From: Lepidostoma basale
Lineage: Eukaryota; Arthropoda; Insecta; Trichoptera; Lepidostomatidae
Direction of reading: 5' to 3'
Assembly (NCBI GenBank): GCA_022606425.2
Contig: JAHDVF020001302.1
Coordinates: forward strand, 124,001-188,000
DNA: 64,000 nucleotides
Shown: piece by piece, positions 32,536 through 44,244 of the stretch
Numbering within the stretch: position 1 is the stretch's first letter
How the letters are laid out: the number at the start of each line of letters is the position of its first letter
Program-made: the position numbers and the translations under genes
The notes under the pieces: model-generated
Told to the model about the DNA's origin: nothing
Seen by the model: only the letters and a program-made list of their open reading frames with translations
The model's database searches: none

Positions 32536-34602
32536 TTTATTTTATACTCAAATTGGAAACTTAGACTATTTATGAACACATGACCTCTTGAATTCAAAAG
32601 AATAATTATAATTAATTTAACTTCCATTTGATATTGTTTACCAACAGGTCATTTTATAAGTCATTCTTGTCCTTATTTCAAAAGCGACCGTTTTCGCCAG
32701 CCATGCCAGTATCGATATACTGGTCATTATTTTTTTACTGTTGTCTGAACAATGATTTGCAATTATATTTATTTCGCAAACTAGTCAAATACGTTAAGTC
32801 TAAAAGTGGGTGTTTAGAGATGGTAATGATATTATAGATTTTATTGTCCTCTGTCGTCTGGCAATACAGAGTAATTCGATTTGAGAGCGAGTAATTTATA
32901 AAAGGCAATTGTCACAACGCTTAATTTTGGTACTGCCAAAACAATTTATGAATCCTAGATTCCCTATAAGGATTTGTGTTTTGCCAGTTTATGGACGATA
33001 TTTAATATTACCCATACAGAACAGTACTGAGTGAACTGTTACGGATTATTGAAGACCAATCCCCAAAATTACAATATTAGTTTTTTTCAATATATTGACA
33101 TATTATAATTTGTCTAGTTTTAAAATGCATCATTAAGGTGTCTCACATCATTTCCAAAAAAAAAAACAGCTTAATGTATAAATATTAACTTTATTTCTCA
33201 ATGTAACTGATTAGTTATTAATTCAATAGTTCCAATCTTTCTACACATATTTTAAGTCTAAGTACATATTTTGAGGCAATTTTTTTACATTTCATTTAAC
33301 ACAGTTTTAGCTTTTTATCAAATATTTACATATTTAAAATATCTTTATTTTGAAGTTTTAATGTTGTTTATTAATTTATTTTGTTATAATTTCATTGAAA
33401 ATAGATTCATTCCACTTATTTCACGTGTGCATAAAACAAGCAGAATTTAACTAAAAACTTATAATAAAATAAATATTAAATTTTTTAATGATTTTCGTTA
33501 TTTTGCCTGTTCCACGATTTTATTCTTTGTATGAGCGTTTATATGCTGAAATTATACCATACTTAATATTTGGTACATGTTTTAAGTTCACATTTTGTTC
33601 AATCTTTATCCTATTATTATATTCGATTAAACATATCCGAAATAATATATTTTTATTTTCCTCAAAGCCTCTCCAGGCGAAGCAAATAACTCATTCCCAT
33701 ATAAATAGTTTTTACATATAAATAAATTATATTTCATACGCATAATTCATTCAGACATAAAGAATTTGCATGAAACAATATTGTACATGAAAATCGTGAA
33801 AACAATATCACAGATCCATACCGCATCACAGTCCAAGAAAGGAACGAATGTCAAAGGTTAAATGAGTTGTCCAATTACATTTTTGAAACACCATATATTA
33901 CTTTCTTGACATCTTTCACTGAATAAAATAAGACATGCTGTATACGTTGAATATCTGATGCACCTTACAGCAGAATAATTGGACCACGGTACATCGTGCA
34001 AAAATTAAGGGTAAAAAACAGTAACTCCGCAGTCTCAATTATTTCACAGTAATTGAAATTAAATTAAAACAAATTTTACAAGTTAATTCTTTTGGGTTTG
34101 TATTCGAAACTTTTAAAGATGAAGTTAATGCAGATGAAGTGAAAGAAATATATTATAATATTTTAATCACATAAAAAAACATTTCGGTTATTTTGTTTGT
34201 TTACAATTATTGCACAAATAAAACGATCATCCTGTTATAATGGTATTTGTTTTATTTAACTAACTAACTAACTTGTTTTATTTTTTTATTATTTTTTTTT
34301 AAACTTATTAATATATGAGTTTCATTTCTTATTTTTGAATTACAATTTTTTTATTGATTTTATAATTGATATAATTTGTTAGATAATGATGCCACCGTTA
34401 TTATTTAGAATTTACAATGAACTTATTCTATGAAAATTAAAAAAAACGAAATAATGATTTATTTATATTTACACTAAAAATATTGTTTCACTTTTCTACA
34501 TTCGATAATGCCATAGCAAGATGAAACATGTTATTCAAATTACACACAAAAGAATAACATCAAGGATATAGATATTTTTATTTATAATAAATATACTGTT
34601 TC
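32536..34602. other. AT-rich DNA, no gene or repeat seen
   Basis: Frames at 32628-32837 and 33488-33721 are Phe/Leu/Tyr-rich AT readings without signatures. A short aactaactaactaac run at 34259-34273 may be an orphan LINE-A tail. Confidence 0.45.
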
Positions 34603-35108
34603 TTCTTTCTTCTTCTTCGATGGCCCTACAGTCCATATCGAGCCTAAGCCTCCAGTATTCTTCGCCTCCAACTCCTCCTGTCCTCCGCTTCGACCCTCCA
34701 ATCTGAAACTCTTAACAATCTTGCTCCATCTCTCCCAACTTCATCCTCCCATCACAGCCTTGGTCGTCCAAATGGTCTTCTACCACCTAGGTGCCACTCC
34801 AGCAATCTTTTTGGGGTTCGCGATGACGGCATCCTCTGCACGTGACCGGCCCATCTCAGTCTATTCAGTCTGACCTGTGTGGAGAGACTGGGAGCTTTGT
34901 AAATATTGTATAGCTCGTCATTATGCCGCACTCTCCAGCCTTCACCGTCATTCACAGGCCCCAGAATTCTGCGCAGCACCCTTCTCTCAAAATTATCCAG
35001 TCGCTCTGCAGATTTCGCTGTCATTGTCCACGCCTCACACCCATAGGTCACCACTGTTCGGATGATTGTTTTATACAGGGTGATTTTGGTTTTCCAGTGT
35101 AGTTTAGG
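34603..35108 (-). mobile_element. LINE-E fragment, C-terminal end of ORF
   Basis: The minus-strand frame 34752-35114 is open for 120 codons: LHWKTKITLYKTIIRTVVTY, GCEAWTMTAKSAERLDNFER, RVLRRILGPVNDGEGW, NRLRWAGHVQRM and LLEWHLGGRRPFGRPRL. The coding part continues leftwards in another frame to a cttctttcttcttcttc antisense tail at 34603-34620. It is the best kept LINE-E copy here; the reverse transcriptase domain itself is missing through 5' truncation. Confidence 0.9.
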
Positions 35109-35575
35109 AAACAATAAATTTCAAATTCGACTTTTATTGCATCGACACTTCGATGTCTTTCTTCGTTTTTTTGTTGCTTGTATAAACATTCCACAGGTAC
35201 CTTTATATAATAAATTCATTTAGAAAAATGCACATTTTATTATTATTTACATATAGTAGTTTACCCCCGTTCTTTGTTTTATTATAATATACACTCATTA
35301 TACAATGACCCACAAGGAAGATCAAATAATATGAAAATCGAGAAAGAGCAATAAACAATCTGAAATTTACTTTCTTGCCCCCGAGGGCGGGAGGTGATCA
35401 TAATTGACCCATAAAAGTACATACAATTTAACACAAGACTTAACCCTTTAAACATAGCGTGGCCGATCATCTCCTCCAACTGGTGTATGCCACAGAGCCG
35501 ATTATCGGCCTCAAAATTTTTAAACAAATATTATGCATATTTTTTTCCTTTATTTATTCAAAGTTTAATCAAACA
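35109..35575. other. AT-rich DNA, no gene seen
   Basis: The 81-codon minus frame at 35282-35527 has no signature. A GC-richer patch spans 35375-35515. Confidence 0.4.
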
Positions 35576-35975
35576 ACAACAACAATAAACCATCACGCCG
35601 TTTCCTCGTAGAGGAAGGCAGAGAGAATGGACTGCCACACTACTCTATCCTGGCACACCTCTATAGCTTCCTCCACATTCATACAGCGAGCCATACACGC
35701 ACGTCGATTCTTCCGACTTCTAACATGACCAATCTTTAAAATTTTATTAATTTGGTCATGTCATGTTTTTCTCGGTCTGCCTCGAGTCCGTACTCCATTT
35801 ACATCATTAACGTATACTTTCTTAACCATTCTTCCTCTATCCATGAGCTCCATGTGTCCAAACCAACGCAGCGATCCTTTCATAATTTTGTTCACAATAC
35901 CTTCTTTCGCTCTACATTTCTTTCTTATATCAGCATTTGAGATTCTGTCGTATATCGTTTTACCACACATAGTCT
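35576..35975 (-). mobile_element. LINE-B fragment, C-terminal end
   Basis: Minus strand: MCGKTIYDRISNADIRKKC, IMKGSLRWFGHMELM, VNDVNGVRTRGRPRKT, a stop in place of Trp, HDQINKILKIGHVRSRKNRR, CMNVEEA and EETA followed by TGA. The tail is (GTT)n rather than (TTAG)n. Its 3' hairpin has the stem TTCCTC-TAC-GAGGAA, different in sequence from LINE-A but at the same place. Confidence 0.9.
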
Positions 35976-36087
35976 AAGGGACATCATCTCTACCGTTATT
36001 AGATAAATTTTATTAAAATTATTTATTATTTCACACTAAACAGGGAGATCTTCATGAGCAATGTTTTATAAATATATATTTTTTAAA
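35976..36087. other. AT-rich spacer
   Basis: Nothing recognised. Confidence 0.5.
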
Positions 36088-36230
36088 GTGTATGTAACGA
36101 TGTAAATGGGACTAGAAATATAGAAAGACCAAGAAAAACGTGGCATAATTAAACGTGGCAGTGCATGCATGACAGGATGTAAGAATGCAATATTTCTGCC
36201 TACCCCTTCGGAGAGACGGCGCGAAGATAT
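36088..36230 (+). mobile_element. LINE-A fragment with internal deletion
   Basis: cgatgtaaatgggactagaa, aaaacgtggcata, a collapsed middle, then ctgcctaccccttcggagag and acggcgcga. About half of the usual C-terminal region is missing. Confidence 0.75.
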
Positions 36231-37214
36231 ATTTTAACTTGAGTTTTTTTGACCCAACAAATGCTGTGGATTTTTTATTAATTTTAAGAATCTAAGATTT
36301 ATCATCCACTTTTATTAGCAAGAACTGATTTAATTTTTTTTAAGTCTACCATATATTAAAAATTAAAATTAAGTTTTGCCGATAAATAAAGAATTATGCT
36401 TTAATTAATAAAAAAATGATTGCTGAAGATTTATTTCCAAGTGCATTATTGGTCAGTTTCGGTTGTAATATTACCACTATCTAGTTTTTTGATAAGTTAT
36501 CAATATTTGCATTTTACGCATGGCAAGGGTTAAAAATATTCCATTTAATTTAATTTTTATACATTTTTATTTCTTATTCCCTCATCTTATTTGATGTTCA
36601 CATACCTTTTAATAAATATTTTGTGCATAGATTATCTCATTGAAAAAACGTTAATCGAATCATATAATTAACATTACATTAAAACCACTCTAAACATACA
36701 GACGTCACGATCTTGGATACGTCGCGCGTAGGCTGAAAAAAACCCAGACTTTTTTCAGTTTCAAGAAATCACAACAATTAAATTCTTAAATTAGGCATAA
36801 TCTACCAACGTAAAAACTTTCCTCACCATAAGCGCCTGAATTATTTTATGTAATGCAATTAAACGTGGAAAAAAACATTGACTGATTTCTCAATTGGATG
36901 CCTCGTTTGAGCTAGCTTTTCTACCACGTTGGTTTATGCATTATTTATATCATTATCTGCAAACTGGGAAAATATATTGAGGCACTTATATTCAAACTAA
37001 AGCAAGTATTGTCCGATTACTGGATATTTTGCGATCCGGCTTTTTCTCGGAAAGTTTCTAAGAAATGTGACTTTCGTATATTGCATAATCACAATTTCAA
37101 AACCAAAACTGGGTGATATTGTTTAAGATATGATTTGCAGCAAAACATTTTATTTATAGGAGTATAGTAGAAAAAGTTCATGATATATATGTATATATAT
37201 TTATTAAATAACTC
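36231..37214. other. AT-rich DNA, no gene seen
   Basis: 36660-36760 is slightly GC-richer; otherwise nothing recognised. Confidence 0.45.
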
Positions 37215-37300
37215 TAAGCTAAAATGGCAATGCAAGATGATGTTCCTGTACCGACCCTTATTTACGGAAGTGAAGCATGGCATTAGCAAAAAATGATTGC
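37215..37300 (+). mobile_element. LINE-A fragment upstream of the usual C-terminal piece
   Basis: Sense reading gives VPVPTLIYGSEAWH, a stop, then QKMI, the words VLVPTLMYGSEAWNWQKK of the LINE-A copy at 56832-57350. Only about 85 bp remain. Confidence 0.7.
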
Positions 37301-37377
37301 ACCTCCAAACTTCACATCTATGTAAAAAGATTGGCATTAGAACTTAATGTACTATTATCTTTACTACAGTGGAAGTA

Positions 37378-37475
37378 TTTGAACAGACGTTTTCATTTAC
37401 AATAATAATTAATACGAATGAAAACTTCTGTTTTCTAGAAATTTTGTGTAAATGACATGTTTTGCCTGTCAAGGG
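37378..37475 (+). repeat. HF1 foldback element, left arm
   Basis: ttaatacgaatgaaaacttc, ttttctagaaattttg, atgacatgttttgcc, tcaagg, tattatcaaatgtc. Next to a complete HF1 copy. Confidence 0.75.
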
Positions 37476-37514
37476 TATTATCAAATGTCATTTTTCAATT
37501 TATTTATTCTTTCT

Positions 37515-37817
37515 AGAACAATGATGTAAAATTCCATATTTAATTATTAATACGAATGAAAACGTCAGTTTTCTAGAAGTTTTTTTACTATAGGAAATGC
37601 ATGTTACGCCCTTCTAAGGCATTGTCAAATGACATTTGATAATCCCTTAGAAGGAAAAAACACGTCTTTCCCATAAAATATAACAAAAGTTCTTTCCCAT
37701 AAAATATAACACGTCTTTCCCATAAAACACATTAAGTATATTAAAACTTCTAAAAAACAGACGTTTTTAATAGAAATAATATATTCAACATGGAATTTTA
37801 CATAATTTTTCAAGAAA
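37515..37817. mobile_element. HF1 foldback element, complete
   Basis: The left arm (37518-37632) and the right arm are inverted copies: acaatgatgtaaaattccat against atggaattttacataattt, aaaacgtcagttttctagaa against ttctaaaaaacagacg, and cccttctaaggcattgtcaa against tgataatcccttagaagg. The right arm also contains a local triplication of tttcccataaaatataac (37671-37728). No coding capacity. The centre of each arm holds the decayed hammerhead-like word described for HF1 in the findings. Confidence 0.8.
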
Positions 37818-37952
37818 TAATAAATACATTACACTGAAATTCCGTTGTGATCATTTTTGTTTATATGTTTACTGTTTATATAATTTATATAAGTTATTAT
37901 AAAGCATAAAAATTAGAGTTTCACTCCAGGCGTTGTCTAGAAGTATGATAAT

Positions 37953-38325
37953 TGCGTAAGCCTTTCACATTTCATTAATAAAGATTTTCTGCTTGATGCT
38001 TACAAATAATCTTAATAGACGGCGCTAGTGTAGATTGACCTAAAAATGTGAAGTTATTTAACATAGAAGCATATATACAAGTTCCAAAAATTTGTCAAAC
38101 GTGGTGGTCGTAAGCAGGGCGAAATGGGGTATGTTGTTAACATAAAGTGATAGCTTAACCCAACCAATGACAGATCATAAGTCCTGTAAATGCCTCGACT
38201 ACCATCTTTTGTTTCCAAAAAAAATTACATCTTCGTCTCTATTGAGATACAATCCTTAAAAAATGATTAACCCGCAATGGACAAAATTCAGTTATTTGTC
38301 TACAAGTATTTGTATACATTCAAAA
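37953..38325 (+). repeat. DR1 dispersed repeat, longest copy
   Basis: Matches 9297-9640 word for word over most of its length and adds agcttaacccaaccaatgac, which the antisense copy at 7990-8170 also has. The right end is near gtatttgtatacattcaaaa. No terminal inverted repeats or target duplication found by eye. Confidence 0.75.
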
Positions 38326-38737
38326 AACATATTTACTTGGGACAAATTAAATGGTTATATCCTAGGGATATCCATATATCGAGTAACTTTAAAAAATGCT
38401 CTTTCTTTATAATTGAATACTGTCAGTTACTTTGGCGCTTTGCAATTAATTTCGTTGCGGTTGAGAGAGTTAATCCGGACGTTGTTGCGTTTCCTCGAAT
38501 CGGATGATACTCCGTGCCAGTGTAAACAGACCGTAAATACAGCGGATCCTCCGCCCATAAATCGTTTATTAATGTTTTGTCTCGCTTGCAGGGTACCGGA
38601 GAAGTTTAACCACTCTGTAATTAACGGGCCCTTAATGCGTTTAATAAATTAAATAATAATTGATTTCGGATAGGCACGCGTTGCCAAAATGTACACTTAA
38701 AAACTTTCAATCTGCATTCCGAATTTGATACACAGAA
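38326..38737. other. unique GC-richer island
   Basis: 38400-38660 has balanced composition and is not related to the repeats here. It is open for 79 codons on the plus strand and includes a tcgcttgcag stretch that looks like a splice acceptor (38582-38591), but no donor, protein signature or partner exon is recognised. Possibly conserved non-coding DNA. Confidence 0.35.
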
Positions 38738-38747
38738 TTTGTTACAA

Positions 38748-39280
38748 CTAACTAACTAACTAACTAACTAACCATCACGTGGTCTCCCCAGAAGGGTAGG
38801 CAGAAATAATGGAACGCCACACTGTTCTGTCCTGACATACTTCTCTTGCTTCCTCTACATTTATACATCTTGTCATGCACGCACGTCTATTTCTCCGACT
38901 CCTCACGTGACCGACATTCAATATTTGGTTGATGTGATCGTGCCACGTTTTCTTTGGCCTTCCTCTATTTCTAGCTTCGTTCACGCCGTTTACTTATACC
39001 TTTTGTACCACACTGTCTTCACTCATTCTTTCCATGTGTCCAAACCATCTTAATGACCCTTTCCTTACTTTGTTCATATCACTTTCATTCGCACCACATT
39101 CACTTCTTATACTAGCATTTGTCACTCTATCATAAACAGATTCGCCACACATTCGTCTTAGAGATCTCATTATTACTGCATTTATTATACTTTCATCCTT
39201 CTTTTACCAGTTCAATGCTTCACTTCCATACATAAGGGTCGGCACAAGAACACCTTAATGTCCATTATGCGCTGCCATAT
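38748..39280 (-). mobile_element. LINE-A 3' fragment, 533 bp, with target duplication
   Basis: The (TTAG)6 tail is at the left, then the stop and the C-terminal frame (38775-38984: ARNRGRPKKTWHDHINQILN, VGHVRSRRNRRACMTR). Further upstream words continue in broken frame (HMERM, the MRSLRRMCG region, and SEALNW). It is flanked by the 10-bp duplication tttgttacaa at 38738-38747 and 39281-39290. 5'-truncated. Confidence 0.92.
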
Positions 39281-39290
39281 TTTGTTACAA

Positions 39291-39754
39291 TAATATTATA
39301 AATATGATCATCATAACTTTGTTGATTAGTTCCTTAGATCATTAAAGTACGAGAAAATCAATGTTGAACGTGTGAATAAAAATATCACAGATATATCTTT
39401 GTTGCACTTATCGTAAGGATATTCACGAATTTGCCATAACTGCATCCGATATGGTTTATCTCCTTTGCCTCTTCATTTCAAAGATGAATCGCCTTAAAAA
39501 CAGGAGAGCTCAGATTTGACCATGTCAACAAACAACAAAACCCACCTCACCCAAAACGCACAATGTGTGGTTGGCTTTATTTACAGCTCAGACATAATAT
39601 TATAGTCCTAGTTCATTACTATTTTTTTCAAATTATTATATATATTTGAATAACTGAAATGTTGAACAATCCTTTTTTCTTTAAATATTTTTTAAAAATT
39701 TAAATTTTTTAATATTTGATGAATTCAATTCAAAATATATATATAAATATTTAT
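39291..39754. other. AT-rich DNA, no gene seen
   Basis: Nothing recognised beyond a GC-richer run at 39430-39600. Confidence 0.45.
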
Positions 39755-39800
39755 TTCTCTGATGATAGGCTTCTGTATCCGAAACACTTTTGTTTTTTTT
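39755..39800 (+). ncRNA. hammerhead-like motif
   Basis: CUGAUGA (39759-39765, intact), UAGGCUUCUGUAUCC (GG with CC as a minimal stem II) and GAAAC (39781-39785). The 3' side (ACUUUUG) lacks a palindromic stem III, and stem I is not evident, so only the two core boxes are kept. Confidence 0.4.
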
Positions 39801-40983
39801 ATTTTAATTTTAAATAAAGTTGGTGTTATCTACAAAGTTAAAAAAAACTAGTTCAATAAATCCGTTACACAAAGTTATGGCGAATACTAAAGAAAGGCTG
39901 AAATGTTATTTAAAAATAATGATTTATTACAAACGAATCAGTGAGTATCAAACAACGATGCGAATAGAGTGAAGATTCATGGAAAATTAATCAAATACTT
40001 GATATTGTCTATGCTTAATTAACCTAATTAAAAAAAAACTTATTTTCGCGATTAATAAAAATGATAAAACTGAGAAGGGAATAAAAAATCACTTTCCCTA
40101 AATATGTGATTTTGACTGAAATGTGATGATTAACATGTGAAATATTTAAAACAAAATTGCCGATAGAATCCGGTGAGAATCCAGTTAGAATCAGAAGAAT
40201 ACTTATCAGATTCTCCTAAAAGTCAATAACCAATATGAATCACAGAATTTTTGAAAACATAAATTGTACTTTAAAACCTGTAGTGTTTTTCGTTTATTGT
40301 TGATTAAAGCATTGAAAGAATTGTCTGAATTATATAATATGGTACCTACTTAATTATTGTTAATAGAAATGATGTGTTTCGCCTTGCTACGGCATTATCG
40401 AATGTCACTCTGAATCCTTTAAAATACAACAAAAAATATCAAATGAGTCTGAAGACTTTGCTTCAAACCGATCCTTTGGATTGAAACTACGAAGAAGAAT
40501 AATATTTCCGTAGCAGTAAAATATTTCACATGTTTGGCTATGCTACTTTAATATTAAAATGATCAATTTAAAGATCTATATATAGATTAAATCAGAACCA
40601 GTTTTTTTTTTATAATATTATTTGCATCCGCAGAACTAAACAAGTAACACTATTACTAATGTTGTTACAAATCTGATTTAATTAAGCAGAACATGCCATG
40701 TTTGGCACGTGATCTATGCTGCTAAAGGATGTGGGGCAGAAGATTAACGAGCGTCTGTCTGTAGGTGGTAAAAGTTGAAACAAAAGGTTAAGAGCGAGAT
40801 GATCGGAGTCATAACTTACATATCGGAATACGTATCACCCCGGGAGCCGATAATCCAGTTCTGAAATACTGATTATGTCCGTATATTAAATGAATAGCCT
40901 ACTTACTCACGTAAAAAACTTACTGTTTCATCGAAATTTATAGTCTTCTTTATATACTGTAAAAATATTTATTTGTTTCTTAA
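39801..40983. other. AT-rich DNA with an HF1 trace
   Basis: 40365-40420 (atgatgtgtttcgccttgct, acggcattatcgaatgtc) is a short HF1 left-arm remnant. 40680-40860 is slightly GC-richer. No gene seen. Confidence 0.45.
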
Positions 40984-41200
40984 AGAATGATGTAAAATAA
41001 TTCATATAAATGAAAAGTCTGTCTTCTAGGAGTTTTATTATTGTATATTTTAGATGGAATGACATGTTTCGCCCTTCTAAGGCATTATCAAATGTATATT
41101 TGATAATGCCTGGAAGGGCAAAATAAGTCATTCCATCTCATATATAATAAAACTCCTAGAAGACAGACGTTTTCATTAATATTAAATTATTTAATGTGAA
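40984..41200. mobile_element. HF1 foldback element, complete
   Basis: Arms meet near 41100. Left: gtctgtcttctaggagtttt, tggaatgacatgtttcgcc, cttctaaggcattatcaaat. Right: tttgataatgcctggaaggg, aagtcattccatctcatata, aaaactcctagaagacagac. The arms share the private change cctag for the usual tctag, so they have evolved together. Confidence 0.85.
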
Positions 41201-41204
41201 GAAC

Positions 41205-41460
41205 TTGCATGTCACGGTATATGAAAATCTCGAGAAAATATCCATTCTTTATGCCTATATTATATGGTAATTTTTTTTTTTTTGGTTAACCTGATAATTG
41301 TTTTATGATGTAAAATTCTATATTCAAAAATTTATATTAATGAAAACTGCTATTTTTATTTTATGGGAATAACAAAAGAAATCATAAAAGTCGAAATAAT
41401 CGACGAACCTGCGTGTCTCGATAAATGAAAATCTCGAGAAGATGTCCATTCTCTATACCA
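41205..41460 (+). repeat. duplicated 50-bp unit and HF1 left-arm fragment
   Basis: The unit atgaaaatctcgagaaaata, tccattcttta (41205-41260) recurs at 41408-41460 as atgaaaatctcgagaagatg, tccattctcta at the start of the LINE-D copy. Between them, 41305-41375 is an HF1 left arm (tgatgtaaaattctatattc, aatgaaaactgct, tatgggaataac). Confidence 0.6.
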
Positions 41461-41945
41461 ATTTTATAATAGAATCGAATAATATAGACCTAAAACTGAG
41501 AATACTCTTCATCAAGACGTATGTATGGAGTATCTTGGTGTACGGGTGCGAGACATGGTGCCTATCCGAAAGAGATAAACGGAGACTAGAGGCTTTTGAG
41601 ATGTGGTCCTATAGAAGACTATTAGGAATTTCCTGGTGAGACCACATTACAAATAAGGAGGTTCTCCAAAGAATCGAAGAAGGAAGGCACCTGCTCAGGA
41701 CCTTGTCCGAAAGGCGTGCAAGATGGATCGGCCATGTAATACGACAAGAAGGCCTCTTGCATGCCATAATGGAGGGTATGACCGAGAGGACAAACTCTAG
41801 GGGACGCCCACGCCTAGAGTACCTGGAGGACCTGTTGGTGGACGTGCGCTGCTCATCGTATGCAGATTTCAAAAGGGCCTCAAAAGACATGGAAGAATGG
41901 AAGAGAAGAATAGAGGAAATTGCTGCAAACCAATATCAGGATTGA
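41408..41945 (+). pseudogene. LINE-D fragment, C-terminal end of endonuclease-reverse transcriptase
   Basis: One reading frame runs from about 41409 to the TGA at 41943-41945 with a single in-frame TGA at 41637, where relatives usually have Arg. Words in order: NIDLKLRILFIKTYVWSILV, YGCETWCLSERDKRRLEAFE, MWSYRRLLGISW, stop, DHITNKEVLQRIEEGRHLL, RARWIGHVIRQEGLLHAIME, SRGRPRLEYLEDLL and WKRRIEEIAANQYQD. It is the least damaged LINE C-terminus in the window, but the endonuclease and most of the reverse transcriptase are absent through 5' truncation. Confidence 0.88.
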
Positions 41946-41946
41946 A

Positions 41947-41948
<2 letters not shown>

Positions 41949-41990
<42 letters not shown>

Positions 41991-41998
41991 GAGAGAGA
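41949..41998 (+). repeat. (GA)n microsatellite, 3' tail of LINE-D
   Basis: About 24 GA units with one ggg interruption start five bases after the LINE-D stop codon, so it is the element's 3' tail or grew from it. Confidence 0.9.
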
Positions 41999-42619
41999 TG
42001 GGAATTAGTTAATTATTTTCAGAATTTATGAAAATATATTACTGATGTAGATTAAAAGCAAAGGCACGTACATATTTACTTGATATTGTGGTTATGTTAT
42101 CTTTCTCTGATCTGTCTTTGATCTTGCCAAGGTCTTGATTTTCTCATAATAAAATAACTGTGGATATATTAAAAAATATTTTGCTTTTAAGGTTTTAACC
42201 TTAAGGCAATTTAAAATAATCTGCAAAGCATTCTACGGTTAAATCGTGCATTAAAATCATAAATAATTAAAATTAATGAACTGAATTTCACGGTAATTTT
42301 GTGTTATTGTAATTATCTAGACAACTCGCCAAATTCAGATAACGCCAAGTTCTGTAGCGCCATCGTACTTATAATTGCTGGCCTTGTAAACCGATGGTAT
42401 CCGAGACGAGTTTCATGTACCTAATTATATGGAGCTTCTTGATAAAAGCTTCATTTCTACATATTCAAACTTGGGTTCACTGCTTATACACAGTGTCAAT
42501 TTGAACGAACATATATTTTTTTAATGTAAAATTATTTATTTATTTTACATTAAATAAACTAAAAGAATATTTGTCATTTTCTTTTGTATATACTTTGTAT
42601 TTACAACACTAACTTAAAA
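41999..42619. other. AT-rich DNA, no gene seen
   Basis: A palindromic run (tttaatgtaaaattatttat, tattttacattaaa) lies at 42521-42556. Nothing else recognised. Confidence 0.5.
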
Positions 42620-42667
42620 AAAAAATCATATCAGATATGTTTCGGACAACCGGTCCTTCTTTAGTGA
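42620..42667 (-). ncRNA. hammerhead-like motif, CAUA variant
   Basis: Minus strand: AUCA, CUAAAGA, stem II GGAC-CGGUU-GUCC (perfect), GAAA, CAUA, UC, UGAU. AUCA pairs with UGAU as stem I. The core G5 is changed to A, so this copy should not cleave. Confidence 0.6.
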
Positions 42668-42779
42668 TACATAATTATTATAAAGATACATATTTAAAAT
42701 ATTATGAAATTGTTTACAAATATGTATAAAAATGAAGACAAATAAAACATCTACAACATAAAATATGGCGAACATAGAA

Positions 42780-43040
42780 GAAATAAAAGAAAATTATTTG
42801 TTATATAATTTGTATTATTTTATCTTATTTTATATCATTGTATTTTATAGAACTTGTATTAGATTTATTTAGTGGACGTGGGATGATCTAAGTGTGCGCG
42901 GGAGATGCCTATTGGTGGCGATGAGGTTCGCAACCCATCACACCGTGTCTCTCGCGGGGGCGAAAAGAGAAGGATGGAGTGCCACAACGGTTAAAGTGTG
43001 GCAGTCCATTATTTCTGCCTACCCCTTCGGGGAGACAGTG
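42780..43040 (+). mobile_element. N1 non-autonomous element, 3' two-thirds
   Basis: ttagatttatttagtggacg, aagtgtgcgcgggagatgcc, ggcgatgaggttcgcaaccc, aagtgtggcagtccattatt, ctgcctaccccttcggggag and tgtgatgattag. Its tail is short and decayed. Confidence 0.85.
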
Positions 43041-43544
43041 TGATGATTAGTAATTTATTTATTTAATGCAACAACAGGGATTGTAATACGAGTACATATA
43101 TACAAACAATAAAATAAGGCAAATAACATGTTACAACAAATATAAATGATAAGAAGTATTAAACGTACAGATTAATGAATCGAAAATTTAATTTAAATAA
43201 AACAAAGGTAAAGTTATATTTTGAAAAGATAATTAAATAAAAAATACAAAAAGTATATTAACGTTAGAATTGCATTCACACCAATAGATTGCTTCACACA
43301 TTTAAAAAAATCAGATTCGTTCCGATGAAAAACTTTAATGATAATAAAACGCTTTATGTAGTTCTCACATATCCAGTATTTTGTCGCGTTTTGAGCTAAG
43401 TTGGTGTGATAAGCAGGAAGCTAATGAAATTTTATTGATCAATATATTAAAAAAACGGTTGAAATGTTAAATCTGAAAACAACGTTTTTTTTATATTTTA
43501 TTAAACAATGTTTTGTAATGAGTAATACCATTTTTGTTTATATT
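43041..43544. other. AT-rich DNA, no gene seen
   Basis: Nothing recognised. Confidence 0.5.
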
Positions 43545-43590
43545 TTGACAGCGACCGGTTTTGATAGGCATCGACAGACTCGTCATATAT
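43545..43590 (-). ncRNA. hammerhead-like motif, CUGUCGA subfamily
   Basis: Minus strand: AGU, CUGUCGA, UGCCUAUC, AAAA, CCGG, UC, GCUGUC. AGU with GCU is a possible stem I. Stem II is shortened compared with 6290-6360. Probably inactive. Confidence 0.5.
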
Positions 43591-44244
43591 ATTACAATAT
43601 TTTTTTATCAGACCTAAATAATATAATATTAATTTTCGATATTTCATATGAATAATAATGCATAAAATCGTGATAATGAATTATGGGAAAAAAACTTTTC
43701 ATTATATTCACAAAAACGTTAAGTGTAGTTTTGAAAAATAGCTGAAATACCGAGAATACTAGTAAAACATGTTGAGATAGGAATCAAAATAGAGATCGGA
43801 GGGTTTACGTATTAATTGGGATCATTAAGTTGGCTCTTGAGCTAATTGCGTCATTATGAATACCTAATGAGTGAGACTTATCTGAGGAAATAGCTGGAAT
43901 TTAGAAGAAAGTGTGTCCAAGTCATAAACGAATGCAGGTACTTAAATTCTCGTGTTTTTGTGGAATTCCATTTGCATACGCTCGTAACTTGGCATATCCG
44001 ATAACTATACAATTTACATAAGTATTGAGATGCTTTTTCGTTATAATAATCCACGGTTATATTAAATACGCTAAGACAGAATTTAAATTTACTTACGATT
44101 TTTTATAATTATCTAAAATTAAAATTAATTGACGGATATTTTACATCTACATCTTATCTATTTGACCATGCAGCAACTTGTCTGATAAATAATATTATTT
44201 TAAATAATTGAAATATGGATATAAAAGTGAAACATGGAACGCCA
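43591..44244. other. AT-rich DNA, no gene seen
   Basis: Nothing recognised. Confidence 0.5.

Noticed and set aside
37671..37728. CRISPR-like array from the repeated tttcccataaaatataac word
   Set aside because: Three close copies with no regular unique spacers, inside an HF1 arm; the host is eukaryotic.
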